This document shows, piece by piece, positions 43,266 through 53,530 of a stretch of DNA of 64,000 nucleotides. Both the position numbers and the translations under genes were made by a program. The notes beneath the pieces are model-generated. The model was not told the origin of the DNA. It ran no database searches and saw only the letters and a list, made by a program, of their open reading frames with translations. The first letter of the stretch is position 1. Each line of letters begins with the position of its first letter. This DNA is from Sporosarcina cyprini. GTDB lineage: Bacteria; Bacillota; Bacilli; Bacillales_A; Planococcaceae. The DNA is taken from positions 1 through 64,000 of the forward strand of contig NZ_JAKMHX010000029.1 in assembly GCF_022048975.1 (NCBI RefSeq), in the 5' to 3' direction.

Positions 43266-43691
43266 ATGACCAGTTGTTTATTTTGTAAAATCATTGAAGG
43301 CTCCATTCCTGGAGAAATTATTTATGAGGATGATCATGTCGTCGCCTTTATGGATATCATGCCTGTCAGCGAAGGCCATTTGCTGCTCATCCCTAAAACT
43401 CACCGGGAAAACATCTATGACATGACCGAAGAGGAAGCGTCCCATCTATTTGCCGTTGCTCCGAAAATAGCGAATGCGATAAAGGAAGAATTTAAGCCTG
43501 CCGGTTTGAACCTTCTTCAAAACAACGGAGCCCCTGCTGGACAAGCAGTGTTCCATTTCCATTTGCACTTTATTCCAAGATATGACCAGAATGATGGATA
43601 CCAATCGACGTGGGAACCGAAAGTAGAAGAGTTTCCACAAGAACGGATCCATCAGATTGCGGACAGCATTCGAAAACAATTACAGCATTGA
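43266..43691 (+). CDS. hit: HIT-family hydrolase
   Basis: A 141-aa histidine-triad protein, a nucleotide phosphoramidase-type hydrolase. The triad is HFHLHF, and the N-terminal zinc cysteines are in CLFCKIIEG. ATG 43266 has AAAGGA 9 bases upstream; upstream in-frame codons are leader. The leader contains two small consecutive hairpins at 43207-43237. Confidence 0.93.
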   Translation: MTSCLFCKIIEGSIPGEIIYEDDHVVAFMDIMPVSEGHLLLIPKTHRENIYDMTEEEASHLFAVAPKIANAIKEEFKPAGLNLLQNNGAPAGQAVFHFHLHFIPRYDQNDGYQSTWEPKVEEFPQERIHQIADSIRKQLQH

Positions 43692-43797
43692 CCTTGAATG
43701 TTTGTCTGAAAAATTATATAATGCATGTACGTTTTCGCTGCCGATCACGAGGATACGGTAGGAGGACTAAAAGAGAACAGTTGAGGAGAGTTGAGAA

Positions 43798-44322
43798 ATG
43801 AATACGAAAAATTTGATGCTCATGGCCATTTTGGTGGCAGTCGGTGCTGCGTTGTATCTTGTCATTCCAGGTTACGGGGAGGGCATGAAGCCTGATTTCA
43901 TGCTAACGATGATGTTTATCGGGATCTTCTTATTCCCTGATGTGCGAAGTGTCTTTTTGCTTGGCGCGACAACCGGGGTTATATCCGGAATTTTCACCAG
44001 CTTCCCTGGCGGATTCCTGCCGAATATTATTGACAAGTTCATCACGGCGTTTGTCATCTTCGCCATCGTTTTACTGCTGAAAAAACTTTCACAAAAGCTC
44101 GTCGTTTCGACAGTAATTACTTGTATCGGCACCATTTTGTCCGGTACGATCTTTCTTTCAGTAGCGATTTACGTGATTGGTGCCAACGTGCCGTTCGGCT
44201 TGCTGTTTGTCACAGTTGTCTTGCCGACAATGGCGATGAACGGGGTTGTCTTCTTCATTATCTATCCAATCATTGTGAATCTATTGAAACGAACATCATT
44301 TAAAACAGCTTTATCCAATTGA
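43798..44322 (+). CDS. trpP: Tryptophan transporter TrpP
   Basis: A 174-aa membrane protein with about five helices (PDFMLTMMFIGIFLFPDV, LSGTIFLSVAIYVIG). Sequence and location between hit and yhaH match B. subtilis trpP (yhaG), whose translation is blocked by TRAP in tryptophan excess. The leader here contains several GAG/TAG triplets but with irregular spacing. Confidence 0.88.
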   Translation: MNTKNLMLMAILVAVGAALYLVIPGYGEGMKPDFMLTMMFIGIFLFPDVRSVFLLGATTGVISGIFTSFPGGFLPNIIDKFITAFVIFAIVLLLKKLSQKLVVSTVITCIGTILSGTIFLSVAIYVIGANVPFGLLFVTVVLPTMAMNGVVFFIIYPIIVNLLKRTSFKTALSN

Positions 44323-44328
44323 TTGATC

Positions 44329-44358
44329 ACCTTCCGCTTCCGGCGGAAGGTTTTTTTA
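44329..44358 (+). terminator. Terminator of trpP
   Basis: ACCTTCCG pairs with CGGAAGGT, followed by seven T. Confidence 0.85.
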
Positions 44359-44467
44359 TTTGTCCAGCCCCCTGCGGCAGCACGTTCTTCCTTGCCGGCG
44401 GGTCGCCCCTCATGTTTTAATAAAACTATAGAAGGAATACTATTATATACGGAAGGAGCGGAATCAA

Positions 44468-44830
44468 ATGAAAGCTTCCACATTTATTTTAGGGCTTGTC
44501 GCGGGCTCGGCAGCCGCCGCTGTTACGGTCCTTTATTCAACTCCCCAATCGGGCAAAGAATTGCGCGGCTCCGTGAAAAGCGCATCCAGCGATTTGAAAT
44601 ACAAACTCCAGGACGTCAAAGTGAAATTGGCTGACATGAAACGTTCCGTCAAGCATTTGGCAAACGAAGCGAAGGAATATATTCCAGAGACCGTGGATGG
44701 AGTAAAGGAATCGATAGAGAAATGGCAAATGTCCACTGCTTCCAATCAAGTGCGATTGGAAAAAGAAATTCTCGCGATCCAAAACTCACTCGAAGAACTG
44801 GAGAAGTCGATCGCAGAACAACATCAATAA
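44468..44830 (+). CDS. yhaH: YtxH-family protein YhaH
   Basis: A 120-aa protein with an N-terminal membrane helix (STFILGLVAGSAAAAVTVLY) and a long charged amphipathic helix. The YtxH family is linked to general stress in Bacillus, but its biochemical role is unknown. GGAAGGAG lies 8 bases upstream of ATG 44468. The position between trpP and scoC follows B. subtilis. Confidence 0.87.
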   Translation: MKASTFILGLVAGSAAAAVTVLYSTPQSGKELRGSVKSASSDLKYKLQDVKVKLADMKRSVKHLANEAKEYIPETVDGVKESIEKWQMSTASNQVRLEKEILAIQNSLEELEKSIAEQHQ

Positions 44831-44838
44831 GTATTATG

Positions 44839-44870
44839 GGTTATCCTGACAATGCGGGATAACCTTTTTT
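44839..44870 (+). terminator. Terminator of yhaH
   Basis: GGTTATCC pairs with GGATAACC, followed by six T. Confidence 0.85.
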
Positions 44871-44972
44871 CATCAGAAAATTAATATTATTGCAATTCCA
44901 ACTTTTTTCTTTGTTACTTTCCTGCTATAATGAAAGAACTAGTAAAATATACGAAGTTGGAGGTATTTTATA

Positions 44973-45545
44973 TTGGAAGAAAAGTTTTCTCGTAAAGAGG
45001 CGATGATTTATAGCCAACGGGTTGCCCAAATGTCGAAGGCTCTTTGGAAAGCCGTTGAAAAAGACTGGCAGCAATGGATACGTCCTTATGATCTCAATAT
45101 TAATGAGCACCATATTCTGTGGATCGCTTACCATTTGCAAGGTGCGACGATTTCTGATGTCGCAAAATTCGGGGTAATGCATGTATCGACCGCTTTCAAC
45201 TTCTCAAAAAAACTGGAAGAGCGAGGATACGTCCAGTTTTCCAAAAAGGAAGATGACCGACGCAATACATACATCACCGTTACCGAGGAAGGCGAAGCCC
45301 TGCTGCACGATATGAATAAAAACTATTATGATTCCGAGCATGGCATCCTGGAAGGCTCTCTTCCCATCAAAAATATTTATGGTAAATTTCCTGAATTTTT
45401 GGAAGTGATGTCTGTCATCCGCAATATCTATGGCGAAGATTTTATGGAGATTTTCGAACAAGGCTTCAAGAACATTGACGATTCATTTGATGAAGCTGAA
45501 GGTGACCTGGTCGCCGTCCATACATCCGAGAAGGCGAGATTCTAA
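44973..45545 (+). CDS. scoC: MarR-family transition-state regulator ScoC (Hpr)
   Basis: A 190-aa winged-helix regulator (recognition region [20 protein letters not shown], wing [14 protein letters not shown]) with the C-terminal extension typical of ScoC. In B. subtilis it represses extracellular protease, oligopeptide uptake and sporulation genes. Start is TTG 44973 with GGAGG 9 bases upstream. Confidence 0.94.
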   Translation: MEEKFSRKEAMIYSQRVAQMSKALWKAVEKDWQQWIRPYDLNINEHHILWIAYHLQGATISDVAKFGVMHVSTAFNFSKKLEERGYVQFSKKEDDRRNTYITVTEEGEALLHDMNKNYYDSEHGILEGSLPIKNIYGKFPEFLEVMSVIRNIYGEDFMEIFEQGFKNIDDSFDEAEGDLVAVHTSEKARF

Positions 45546-45684
45546 TAGCGGGCTGCTGCGCCATGACAAAACCAGGCTAGCTCCCTCTTCTTCTGTTTCC
45601 TGTAAACGAGGTAGGGAGGAAAAATAATTTCATTTTCGTTTTGCTTCTGCTATCATTAAGTAGGAACGAAGAGGAGGTATGGAT

Positions 45685-45870
45685 TTGATCCTTACAGTAA
45701 CGGTTCTGTTTTCATTATTTTACTTATATCAAATAAACAAAATGACATTTGCGCTTTGTCAGTCGAGGGAAATTCCTGAGGAAAAACAACCTAAGATCTA
45801 TCGCACAGTAAATATACTTATTACCATATTAATTTTATCGTTTTACTTGGAAGTCCTGTTAAAGGTCTGA
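45685..45870 (+). CDS. Small two-helix membrane protein
   Basis: A 61-aa protein with hydrophobic segments at about residues 1-18 and 40-58 and a charged middle (SREIPEEKQPKIYR). I do not recognise it. TTG 45685 has GGAGG 7 bases upstream; the ATG at 45679 touches the ribosome-binding site. Convergent with the yjcZ-like gene. Confidence 0.65.
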   Translation: MILTVTVLFSLFYLYQINKMTFALCQSREIPEEKQPKIYRTVNILITILILSFYLEVLLKV

Positions 45871-45885
45871 AGAGTTCACAATTTG

Positions 45886-45921
45886 AAAGGTCCATTTTCC
45901 CGTTAAGGAAAATGGACCTTT
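45886..45921. terminator. Bidirectional terminator
   Basis: Perfect 15-bp stem (AAAGGTCCATTTTCC with its complement) with a 6-base loop, between convergent genes. Confidence 0.85.
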
Positions 45922-45937
45922 AGTAATTAGCAGATGC

Positions 45938-46030
45938 TTAGTAATAGAATGCCGCACCTACGATAATTAGCAAGATGAACAACACAACCAGCAACGCGAA
46001 ACCGGAACCTTGCCCGCTATATCCACCCAT
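45938..46030 (-). CDS. YjcZ-family small membrane peptide
   Basis: A 30-aa peptide found by reading the minus strand: GGYSGQGSGFALLVVLFILL then IIVGAAFYY. The Gly/Tyr-rich head and single hydrophobic helix are the hallmarks of the YjcZ/YhzF-type sporulation-associated peptides. GAGGAGG lies 7 bases before ATG 46030. Such genes are often missed because of their size. Confidence 0.85.
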   Translation of the reverse strand: MGGYSGQGSGFALLVVLFILLIIVGAAFYY

Positions 46031-46105
46031 TGGAGCACCTCCTCTCTCCTATATGGTATGCGAAGCATTTTTCAGCTCATAGGCTGTTTATCCGATGGAA
46101 CCTTT

Positions 46106-46134
46106 TTGTTTTCGATACGTTTTTATGGTATAGT
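46106..46134 (+). promoter_or_regulatory. Promoter of prsA
   Basis: TTGTTT (46106-46111), 17-base spacer, TATAGT (46129-46134), 37 bp before the start codon. Confidence 0.7.
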
Positions 46135-46171
46135 ATCAACTGTTGTAGACAAAAGTTAGGAGAGAAAACGT

Positions 46172-47044
46172 ATGAAAAAAACATTAATTGCCGTTTCTTT
46201 AGCTACATCCGTACTTGCCTTATCGGCTTGCAGTGATAAAAAAGCATCCGACGAAGTGATTGCATCCACGAAATATGGTAACATTACACAAGCTGATTTC
46301 TATGAAGAAATGAAAGATGCGATTGGCGTTCAAGTCGTCGAGAACATGCTTCTTCAAAAAGCGATCGAACATGAATATAAGGTTGATGACAAAGAATTAG
46401 AAGAAGCAATTAAGCAGCAAAAAGATATGTATGGTGATAACTTCGATTTATATTTACAACAAAACGGTATTACTGAAAAATTCTTTGAAAAGAATGTCAA
46501 ATCTCAATTGTTGCAAAAGAAACTTGTCGATTCTTTGAAGGTCACTGATGAACAGATTAAAACTGGTATAGAAAATGCAAAGACTGAATTGCATGCTCGC
46601 CATATCCTCGTTAAAGATGAGAAAACAGCAAAAGAAGTCCTTCAAAAGTTAAAAGACGGCGGTGACTTCGCAAAATTAGCGAAAGAATATTCAACTGAAG
46701 ATAAGGCTAATGAAACTGGTGGGGACCTTGGCTGGTTTGGACAAGGTAAAATGGTTCCTGAATTCGAAGCTGCTGCTTATAAATTGAAAAAAGGCGAAAT
46801 TAGTGAGCCTGTCAAAACAAGCTTTGGCTACCATATCATAGAGTTGCTCGATACACGTAAAGTGGAGATAGAGAAAACAGATGAGGAACTCAAAGCAGAA
46901 GTGGAAGACAACTTGACAAGAGCCGCATTCGAAGCTCGTTTGAAAGAACTTCTAGAGAAGGCGGATGTCGAAATCAAAGAGGAAGAGTTCCAACACGCAT
47001 TGGATGCTTACCTTCCTGTAAAAGAAGAAAAAGCGAAGAAGTAA
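46172..47044 (+). CDS. prsA: Foldase lipoprotein PrsA
   Basis: A 290-aa extracytoplasmic peptidyl-prolyl isomerase that folds exported proteins. The lipoprotein signal ends LALSAC with Cys20 as the lipid-modified residue. The parvulin domain lies at about 135-230 (ARHILVKDEKTAKEVLQKLK, GGDLGWFGQGKMVPEFE, SFGYHIIEL). N- and C-terminal helices form the chaperone part. ScoC, encoded upstream, represses prsA in some conditions in B. subtilis. Confidence 0.96.
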   Translation: MKKTLIAVSLATSVLALSACSDKKASDEVIASTKYGNITQADFYEEMKDAIGVQVVENMLLQKAIEHEYKVDDKELEEAIKQQKDMYGDNFDLYLQQNGITEKFFEKNVKSQLLQKKLVDSLKVTDEQIKTGIENAKTELHARHILVKDEKTAKEVLQKLKDGGDFAKLAKEYSTEDKANETGGDLGWFGQGKMVPEFEAAAYKLKKGEISEPVKTSFGYHIIELLDTRKVEIEKTDEELKAEVEDNLTRAAFEARLKELLEKADVEIKEEEFQHALDAYLPVKEEKAKK

Positions 47045-47053
47045 TGCATGATA

Positions 47054-47095
47054 AAAGGGCTGTTCCGTACGAATTCTCGTACAGGACAGCCCTTT
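47054..47095. terminator. Bidirectional terminator between prsA and yhaM
   Basis: AAAGGGCTGT pairs with ACAGCCCTTT, with a further inner CGTAC/GTACG-type pairing, between convergent genes. Confidence 0.85.
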
Positions 47096-47102
47096 GTAAT
47101 TT

Positions 47103-48041
47103 TTATTCAAACGAAGGCTTATAGAAAGAACGATTATCGAGCGGAAAAATACGTTCCGTGAATTCGCCCGGTGATGTTTTAGCCATCGCCCGGTTTAACA
47201 TATTCATTTTCGCATCAATGTTATCGATATAGTGAAGCATTTCCGCTTCCTTCAACATTGGACGTTTTGGGCTTCCCCATTCTTCCTTCCCGTGATGGGA
47301 CAAGACCATATGCTGCAGCAAGGTCACTTCCTCACCTTCAATTCCTAATTCATCTGCAGCTTTCGAAATTTCATTCACCATGATGGAAATATGGCCAAGC
47401 AAGTTCCCTTCCACCGTGTACTGAGTCGCGATCGGGCCGGATAATTCTACCACTTTCCCGATATCATGCAAGATGATGCCTGCATATAGCAAATCTTTGT
47501 TCAAGGTCGGATACAACTCGGCAATCGCCTTTCCGAGCTTCAGCATGGACACGACATGATCGAGAAGTCCGGAAACGTAATCATGATGATTTTTAGTAGC
47601 CGCCGGGTATACCATAATATCCGTCTGATGTTTCTTCAAAATATGCCGGGTAATCCGCTGGATATGGGGATTTTTCATCTCAAAGAAAAATTGCAGCAGC
47701 TCCTCATATAATACTTCCTTGCTCTTTGACGCGGAAGGCACGAGATCAGAAAGGGAGATGCCCTCCTCTTCCTTTGCCGGACGGATGCTTTTTATGCGCA
47801 GCTGGTTTTTGCCGCGGTATTCATGGATTTCCCCACCGACTTTAACTATCGTTGCGGCTGCGTACATTTTTTCCTGCTCTTCTCCTGTATCCCAGAGCTT
47901 CGCTTCAATATCACCGCTTTTATCTTGAAGGATTAATGTCATGAACGGACTGCCCTGCTGTGTAATGCCTTTAACGGATTGTTTGATTAACAGAAAAAGA
48001 TCAACCGGCTCACCGACTTGATGCTCTGCTATTTTTTTCAT
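47103..48041 (-). CDS. yhaM: 3'-5' exoribonuclease YhaM
   Basis: A 312-aa protein with an N-terminal OB-fold (about 15-100, [19 protein letters not shown]) and a C-terminal HD phosphohydrolase domain ([26 protein letters not shown]). In B. subtilis YhaM trims mRNA 3' ends. It overlaps yhaN by 4 bp; the three genes yhaO-yhaN-yhaM form an operon. Confidence 0.95.
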   Translation of the reverse strand: MKKIAEHQVGEPVDLFLLIKQSVKGITQQGSPFMTLILQDKSGDIEAKLWDTGEEQEKMYAAATIVKVGGEIHEYRGKNQLRIKSIRPAKEEEGISLSDLVPSASKSKEVLYEELLQFFFEMKNPHIQRITRHILKKHQTDIMVYPAATKNHHDYVSGLLDHVVSMLKLGKAIAELYPTLNKDLLYAGIILHDIGKVVELSGPIATQYTVEGNLLGHISIMVNEISKAADELGIEGEEVTLLQHMVLSHHGKEEWGSPKRPMLKEAEMLHYIDNIDAKMNMLNRAMAKTSPGEFTERIFPLDNRSFYKPSFE

Positions 48042-50935
48042 TGAAGAACCGCCCCCTGATTGCTTCCGATTTCGGAAACAGTAATGATGTTTGCCTCATG
48101 CAGATGCTTCGTCATCGTTTCGTGGCAAGTGAAATAGATGAACTGATGCTCCGCTTGCAATCTCTTCAACAATTTTATCATACGAGAAAGCCGTGTGCCG
48201 TCAAAATGGACGAACGGATCATCCATAATAATTGGAAATGGCGCTGTCCCCCGCAAGGATTCTGCCAGTGCCAAGCGCAAGGAGATATAAGCTTGTTCCT
48301 TCGTCGCCTGGCTGAGCTCCATAATCGGAAACAGCATATTGTCGTCTTGGCGAATTGCGCGGAAAAAACCTTCTTCTCCAACCGTTAATCCGACATAGCG
48401 GCCTCCTGTCAAATCGGAGAAATAATGACTGGCTCGCCGTAAAACCCCCGGCAGCTTTTTCTCTTTCAGTTCTGCCATCGTTTGGCGAATTGCCGCCGCC
48501 ACCGCTTTTTTCGTAGACCATTGTCTAGCAAGCTGTGCAAATTCAGCGCGTTTGTTTTCAAACTGCTGCAGCATGCGTTCATAGGTTTCATTATCCGCCA
48601 GCCTTTTGGTCAAATGCGCTAGCCGCACCTTCTCTTCCAACAAATCTGACTGCTGTTTCGCAGCTTCTGCTAACCTGTTTTCCACTTGGCTTGCCGCCTC
48701 TTCCAATTCGCTGATGGATAGATCGGTTGGCCAATTGGAACGGTCATGCATACGGAGCTGACTTCGCAGATCATCTAATTGCCGGCTTACCAGTTCGGCA
48801 TCCTGGAAGACGTCGAATGCCCGATAGAAATCTTCCTCGGTTGTAGCATCTGCTTCGCTCAAAAGTTCTTCTCTCTGGGACTGCAGCATGGCTGCGGTTT
48901 GATGCACCAGCTCGAGTTCCTCTTGCAATCCAAGCTGTTTTTCGGAATCGGTCTTCTGTTTCCCCATCCGCTCCTTCTGCTGCATCCATTCATTGCGAAG
49001 GTGGTCAAAAAGCATTTCTTCGGGCACTTCTTTCCCTAACAGACTATGTGCCTCATTCATGCATTCGGCTATCTTGCGGGCGGTATTCTGTTCCCGCTGC
49101 CGAGCAGCAAGTAATTCTCGATCCACTTCCTGGAGCTCTCGGATCATGCGAAAAATTTCCGGTATGATCTGCAAACTTGGCAGTTCGTCAAAACCATACG
49201 CTTGAAGGAACGTAAACAACTCGTCTGCTGCCAGGTCCGTCCTATTATCCGCCATTCGAAGCTCTTCTTCATATGACTTCCGATTCCGCTTTACTGCCAG
49301 TAATGAACTTTCCAGCGTTTCTTTCTTCCGGAGATAGCTATCCACTCTTTGAATGAGCGCATCCATCTGTGCTTCTTGCTTCGCATACTGCGAAATAAAT
49401 TGTTGCATCTCTTTTCTTTTTGCATCCGATGGATCCCCACTTCTCGTTTTCACCACGAGGAAAGTAGCAACAGCCCCAAGCAGCACGCCGCAAATGGCAA
49501 GGATCCATTGTTGGCTGACGATTCCAACGCCTGCCAGCAGAACGGCCATCAGCAGTAAAGTGAACGGGACAATCCGCATATTCCCGGAAGGTGTATCCTT
49601 CAGGTGAATAAATGCTTTCGCTTCTGCAAGACGCCGCTGAATGCCCGGCCAGTCGGCACACCTCTTCTGTTCTTCGTCAGAAGGAGCCATTTCATCCAGG
49701 CGTAGCTTGTCTTGCATAATCGCCCTCTCTTCACTGGCTGTCTGCGCGAGCTGTCTTTGTACATAATCCACTTGTTTCGTATGCTGGTGCAGCTGGTTCA
49801 GCAACGTAAGCATTGTTTTCTCCTGCTGAATGGACACATCCGCTCCCAGCAATAAGGCCGCTTTCTCATCATCTCGAATGCCGAGGCTGGCAACATAACG
49901 TTCTCGTTTGCTGTCCAATAAACGCAGTTCCTCGAATGCGGCTCTCTTATCAGATCGCCATTGATGCCATTCGGTTTCTCTGGCAACGAGCCGGTCAAGC
50001 TGGGGGAGGAATTGCTGATCTCGCATTTCGCCTGAACCCGTTAATTTTTCCAGCTCATTTTGAAGGACTTGCCTTCTAGCCAAGACGTCGAGCAATTTGC
50101 CGTTGATAATCTCGTAGCGCCGTATGCCATCCGTCGGGAACTTCCGAACGGATAGTTGCTCTAACCGAGCCAGTAACCCCCGTTCCTTTTCAATTAAGGG
50201 AAGCATCTGGCGCTGCGTTTCTATCAGCTTGCGCTGCTGATCCAAATCCCGTTCCTCGTCTTTCAATTCAACAAGATTTCTGTCAATGGCCATCATACGA
50301 TTGACAGCAGGAGCGTATTCATCTGCCTGCTCCCTTTCTTCTTTCAAGGCCTTCTCCATCTCCCGCAATTCCGCCAATCGTACGTTCATTTCGGGCACTC
50401 TTCCATTCTTCTTAAAGAGTTCGCCCATTTCCTTTTCAAGCTTTGATTCAAGCTGCAGCAACGCATCCACTCCGGTCGTTCCTGATGCAAGAAGCGTCCG
50501 GCTCAACTGTTCCTCATCCATTTTCTCGAATCCTTGCAGCTGAAGGAGGGAGAAGGAAAAGATCGATTCAAACGAAGAGCGGTCGTAGTGGCGGAGAAGC
50601 TGCTGGAGCGCCTCTTCCCCTCCCGTAGAACCGTCTTCAAAATGGACTGTCACCGTGCCAGCCGATTTGCCCCGAACGCGTTCAATGATGCACATACCCG
50701 AGTCAGGATCATCGATATGGACTTGTCCTCCATACTTACCTCCCGTCTTAGGTTCATAGCGTTGTAGAACATGATTCTTTTGGGGAAATCCGAAAAGAAT
50801 ATGCAGCAGGAATTGCTGGATAGTTGTCTTTCCCGCCTCGTTATGGCCATAGAGAACGTTAATGCCGTCCTGAAGGTCAATTGTCACGTTTTCATGTTTT
50901 CCAAAACCATAGATGACCAATTTTCGGATGATCAT
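48038..50935 (-). CDS. yhaN: SbcC/Rad50-like ATPase YhaN
   Basis: A 965-aa ABC-type ATPase. Walker [18 protein letters not shown] is at the N-terminus, and long coiled coils are interrupted near the middle by a hydrophobic stretch ([16 protein letters not shown] and [18 protein letters not shown]). The C-terminus has the signature [18 protein letters not shown] and Walker [14 protein letters not shown]. It is the partner of YhaO, a DNA-repair nuclease-type pair. The hydrophobic hairpin in place of a zinc hook suggests a membrane-tethered complex; this is inference. Confidence 0.92.
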   Translation of the reverse strand: MIIRKLVIYGFGKHENVTIDLQDGINVLYGHNEAGKTTIQQFLLHILFGFPQKNHVLQRYEPKTGGKYGGQVHIDDPDSGMCIIERVRGKSAGTVTVHFEDGSTGGEEALQQLLRHYDRSSFESIFSFSLLQLQGFEKMDEEQLSRTLLASGTTGVDALLQLESKLEKEMGELFKKNGRVPEMNVRLAELREMEKALKEEREQADEYAPAVNRMMAIDRNLVELKDEERDLDQQRKLIETQRQMLPLIEKERGLLARLEQLSVRKFPTDGIRRYEIINGKLLDVLARRQVLQNELEKLTGSGEMRDQQFLPQLDRLVARETEWHQWRSDKRAAFEELRLLDSKRERYVASLGIRDDEKAALLLGADVSIQQEKTMLTLLNQLHQHTKQVDYVQRQLAQTASEERAIMQDKLRLDEMAPSDEEQKRCADWPGIQRRLAEAKAFIHLKDTPSGNMRIVPFTLLLMAVLLAGVGIVSQQWILAICGVLLGAVATFLVVKTRSGDPSDAKRKEMQQFISQYAKQEAQMDALIQRVDSYLRKKETLESSLLAVKRNRKSYEEELRMADNRTDLAADELFTFLQAYGFDELPSLQIIPEIFRMIRELQEVDRELLAARQREQNTARKIAECMNEAHSLLGKEVPEEMLFDHLRNEWMQQKERMGKQKTDSEKQLGLQEELELVHQTAAMLQSQREELLSEADATTEEDFYRAFDVFQDAELVSRQLDDLRSQLRMHDRSNWPTDLSISELEEAASQVENRLAEAAKQQSDLLEEKVRLAHLTKRLADNETYERMLQQFENKRAEFAQLARQWSTKKAVAAAIRQTMAELKEKKLPGVLRRASHYFSDLTGGRYVGLTVGEEGFFRAIRQDDNMLFPIMELSQATKEQAYISLRLALAESLRGTAPFPIIMDDPFVHFDGTRLSRMIKLLKRLQAEHQFIYFTCHETMTKHLHEANIITVSEIGSNQGAVLQ

Positions 50936-50944
50936 TTTATCACC

Positions 50945-52162
50945 TCACTCCCCACGAATCATTTCCTTTTCTATGAGCTGTTCGGCATCCACCTTGATGC
51001 GCGAGACATCCGTTTCATCGAGGACACCCAAGTACTTGCCCATTCGCACATGCTGATAAACTTCCTGCAAAGTGGATCGCCAATCATCCATTGACCAGTC
51101 TTCCATCGTGCTGACAATCGAATCAACCATGAGATTCGGCGCCGCAAGAATACCTGAAGAACGCCGTTCCAATTCCAAGCACCGAATCCAGACAAACGGC
51201 TCATTCTCCTCCAGATGTTCCCGCAAGATTTCCAGCCATTCACTATCAGGTGCTTGGCTGAATAACACAGCCGCCTCCGCATCCACTTCTGTCAAAACCA
51301 ATTCCACGATGCGTCCTCGCTTCGTTTCACCTGTCTCCAACGCTTCATCGCATCGCTGTATCCACTCATTTGCGTGCCGCAGTCCGGAACAATTCACTTC
51401 CACGCGCTCAAAAAGGATTTCAGAAGTCGGCACAAATCGAAGCACCGTTTCACTCTTCGATAACTCCACTTCATAAAATCCTTTCATTCCTTTTTCATTT
51501 CGATGCCGGCCTTGAATATTGCCAGGATAAATGATGGCCGGCTCCTCTTGCAATTGCTGGCGAAGGTGGATATGTCCAAGCGCCCAGTAATCATACTGCT
51601 TTTCGAGAAGCTCTTCCTTCGTAAACGGCGCATACACAGCGTGAGTGGCATCCCCCGCGACGCTGCCGTGCAGCATGCCGATCGTCAGGCTGTTTCCTGC
51701 TGCTTTTGGATAGTCGCGGATCATAGGAGTCCGAACATGCCTTTCTTTATAGCTGAAGCCATGGATGAATACGTCTTCTCCGTTCACCTGGAATGTCACC
51801 GTTTCGACTGTATCGCCAAAGACATGGACATTAGGGGGCAAGGCGACCCTTGTCCATGTCCCACCCAAATGATCGTGATTCCCATGAGAAAGCAGAACAG
51901 GAATACCTGCGCCATGAAGCTGCTCCATCCCTTCCTGGAATTTCAGCTGTGCTCTCAAGTTCCGGTCTTCCCCGTCGTATAAGTCGCCTACAATAAGCAC
52001 AAAATCGGGTTTCGATGCGAGCGCGTAATCAATCAAACGCTGAAATGCCCGGATCGTACTATTCCGGAGTGCTTCCAGCCGGGATGGCGGTAAGTCGGTC
52101 ATCCCTTTGAAGGGACTCCCAAGATGAAGATCGGCTGTATGGATAAAACGGATCGTAGACAT
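50945..52162 (-). CDS. yhaO: SbcD/Mre11-like nuclease YhaO
   Basis: A 405-aa calcineurin-like phosphoesterase with the metal motifs HTADLHLGSPF, VGDLYDGEDRN, SHGNHDHLGG, MLHGS and LGHIHLR. It forms a nuclease complex with YhaN, whose gene starts 9 bp downstream. AAGGAGGAG precedes ATG 52162. Confidence 0.94.
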   Translation of the reverse strand: MSTIRFIHTADLHLGSPFKGMTDLPPSRLEALRNSTIRAFQRLIDYALASKPDFVLIVGDLYDGEDRNLRAQLKFQEGMEQLHGAGIPVLLSHGNHDHLGGTWTRVALPPNVHVFGDTVETVTFQVNGEDVFIHGFSYKERHVRTPMIRDYPKAAGNSLTIGMLHGSVAGDATHAVYAPFTKEELLEKQYDYWALGHIHLRQQLQEEPAIIYPGNIQGRHRNEKGMKGFYEVELSKSETVLRFVPTSEILFERVEVNCSGLRHANEWIQRCDEALETGETKRGRIVELVLTEVDAEAAVLFSQAPDSEWLEILREHLEENEPFVWIRCLELERRSSGILAAPNLMVDSIVSTMEDWSMDDWRSTLQEVYQHVRMGKYLGVLDETDVSRIKVDAEQLIEKEMIRGE

Positions 52163-52234
52163 TGCACTCCTCCTTACACAACGAATATTTGTTCTTATTT
52201 TACCATATGTAACACGAATAGAAACATAAATATA

Positions 52235-52264
52235 AAAGGAAGCCCTCCGTAGAAGACTTCCTTT
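52235..52264 (-). terminator. Terminator of yhaP
   Basis: AAAGGAAG pairs with CTTCCTTT, with TTTTATATTTAT after the stem on the minus strand. Confidence 0.75.
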
Positions 52265-52267
52265 CTT

Positions 52268-53530
52268 TTATTCCTTCCCTAGCTGAACTGCTTTTTTAAT
52301 GTCCTTCAAAGAACGGGACGGTCCATACATGAGGACGCCGCCGCGGTAGACGCGGGCACCGAACCAGCCAAGCAGGAACAAAGTGACGAGCATAATGCCG
52401 ATGGATAAAAGCGGTTCCCATAGCGGCAAGTTCAGCATACCGACACGCAAGAACATGACGAGCGGTGTGAAGAACGGGAAATAAGAAGCATATTTCAAAA
52501 AGCCAAGTTCTGGATTATTAAGGCCGGCCATTGCGATTAGGAATGCCGCAACAATCAGTAACGACATCGGCATAATCATCTGCTGAACATCCTCTGTCCG
52601 GCTGACGAGCGAACCGAGCAATGCCGCCAATGTGGCATATAAGAAATAACCAAGCAGGAAGAATATAACCGCATACACCAAGGTAGCCATATTAATATCC
52701 GATAGATTCAACATATCCAGGAAACCGCCTGTTTCTTTTGCTTTCGCCGTATTGAAAGCAATGAAACCAGCCATTCCGTAGATAATGATTTGTACGATGC
52801 CGAGGGTTCCGATTCCAAACACCTTAGCAAACATATGCTTTACGGGCGATACACTGGAAATAAGGATTTCCATAACACGTGATGATTTCTCCGTAGCGAC
52901 TTCCATCGCAATCATGCTGGAGTACATGATAACCGAAATATAAATGACGAACATTAACACATAGACGAGAACGCTTGCCTGCATTAATTCCTCTTCCGAT
53001 TTGGCGGATGGGGATACATTCTTTTGCTCAAATTGGATCGGTGCGAAAAGCGACTGGACTTGCTCTCCTGTCAACGACAATTTTTGAGCATTCATTTGCG
53101 TCTGAATGGATTGAAGTGCTTCTTGGAGTTGACCTGGAATATCGAAATCGATGACGCTTTTCGTCATGTACTTCGCTTGAATCGTATCTGCTTCATTCAA
53201 ATTCAATGTGACAAACGAATCAAGTTTTCCTTCTTTCACTTGCTTTTCAAGCTCAGCTTCTGCGAGATCGGATTGGGCAAGCTTCAAGGAATGATCATCT
53301 GCCTCCATTTCCGCTTTCAGCATCGGGAACAGAACACCGCTATTGTCGATTACCTTCAGCTCGTTTGCGGTTTCATCATCCCCCGTGACATTTTTAACTC
53401 CGTCAATGATGCTGCCGATGTTGGCAAATATAAAAATAGCCGCCACCATGATGGCTGTCGTAATAATGAAAGACTTGGCCTTTGCCTTCGTGACAAAAGC
53501 TTGTTTAAAAATAATCCAAAACTCACGCAT
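52268..53530 (-). CDS. yhaP: ABC exporter permease YhaP
   Basis: A 420-aa ABC2-type permease. One N-terminal helix (SFIITTAIMVAAIFIFANIG) is followed by a large outside loop (about 45-195) and five to six C-terminal helices. It resembles NatB sodium-efflux permeases. It overlaps its ATPase gene yhaQ by 8 bp. Confidence 0.9.
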   Translation of the reverse strand: MREFWIIFKQAFVTKAKAKSFIITTAIMVAAIFIFANIGSIIDGVKNVTGDDETANELKVIDNSGVLFPMLKAEMEADDHSLKLAQSDLAEAELEKQVKEGKLDSFVTLNLNEADTIQAKYMTKSVIDFDIPGQLQEALQSIQTQMNAQKLSLTGEQVQSLFAPIQFEQKNVSPSAKSEEELMQASVLVYVLMFVIYISVIMYSSMIAMEVATEKSSRVMEILISSVSPVKHMFAKVFGIGTLGIVQIIIYGMAGFIAFNTAKAKETGGFLDMLNLSDINMATLVYAVIFFLLGYFLYATLAALLGSLVSRTEDVQQMIMPMSLLIVAAFLIAMAGLNNPELGFLKYASYFPFFTPLVMFLRVGMLNLPLWEPLLSIGIMLVTLFLLGWFGARVYRGGVLMYGPSRSLKDIKKAVQLGKE

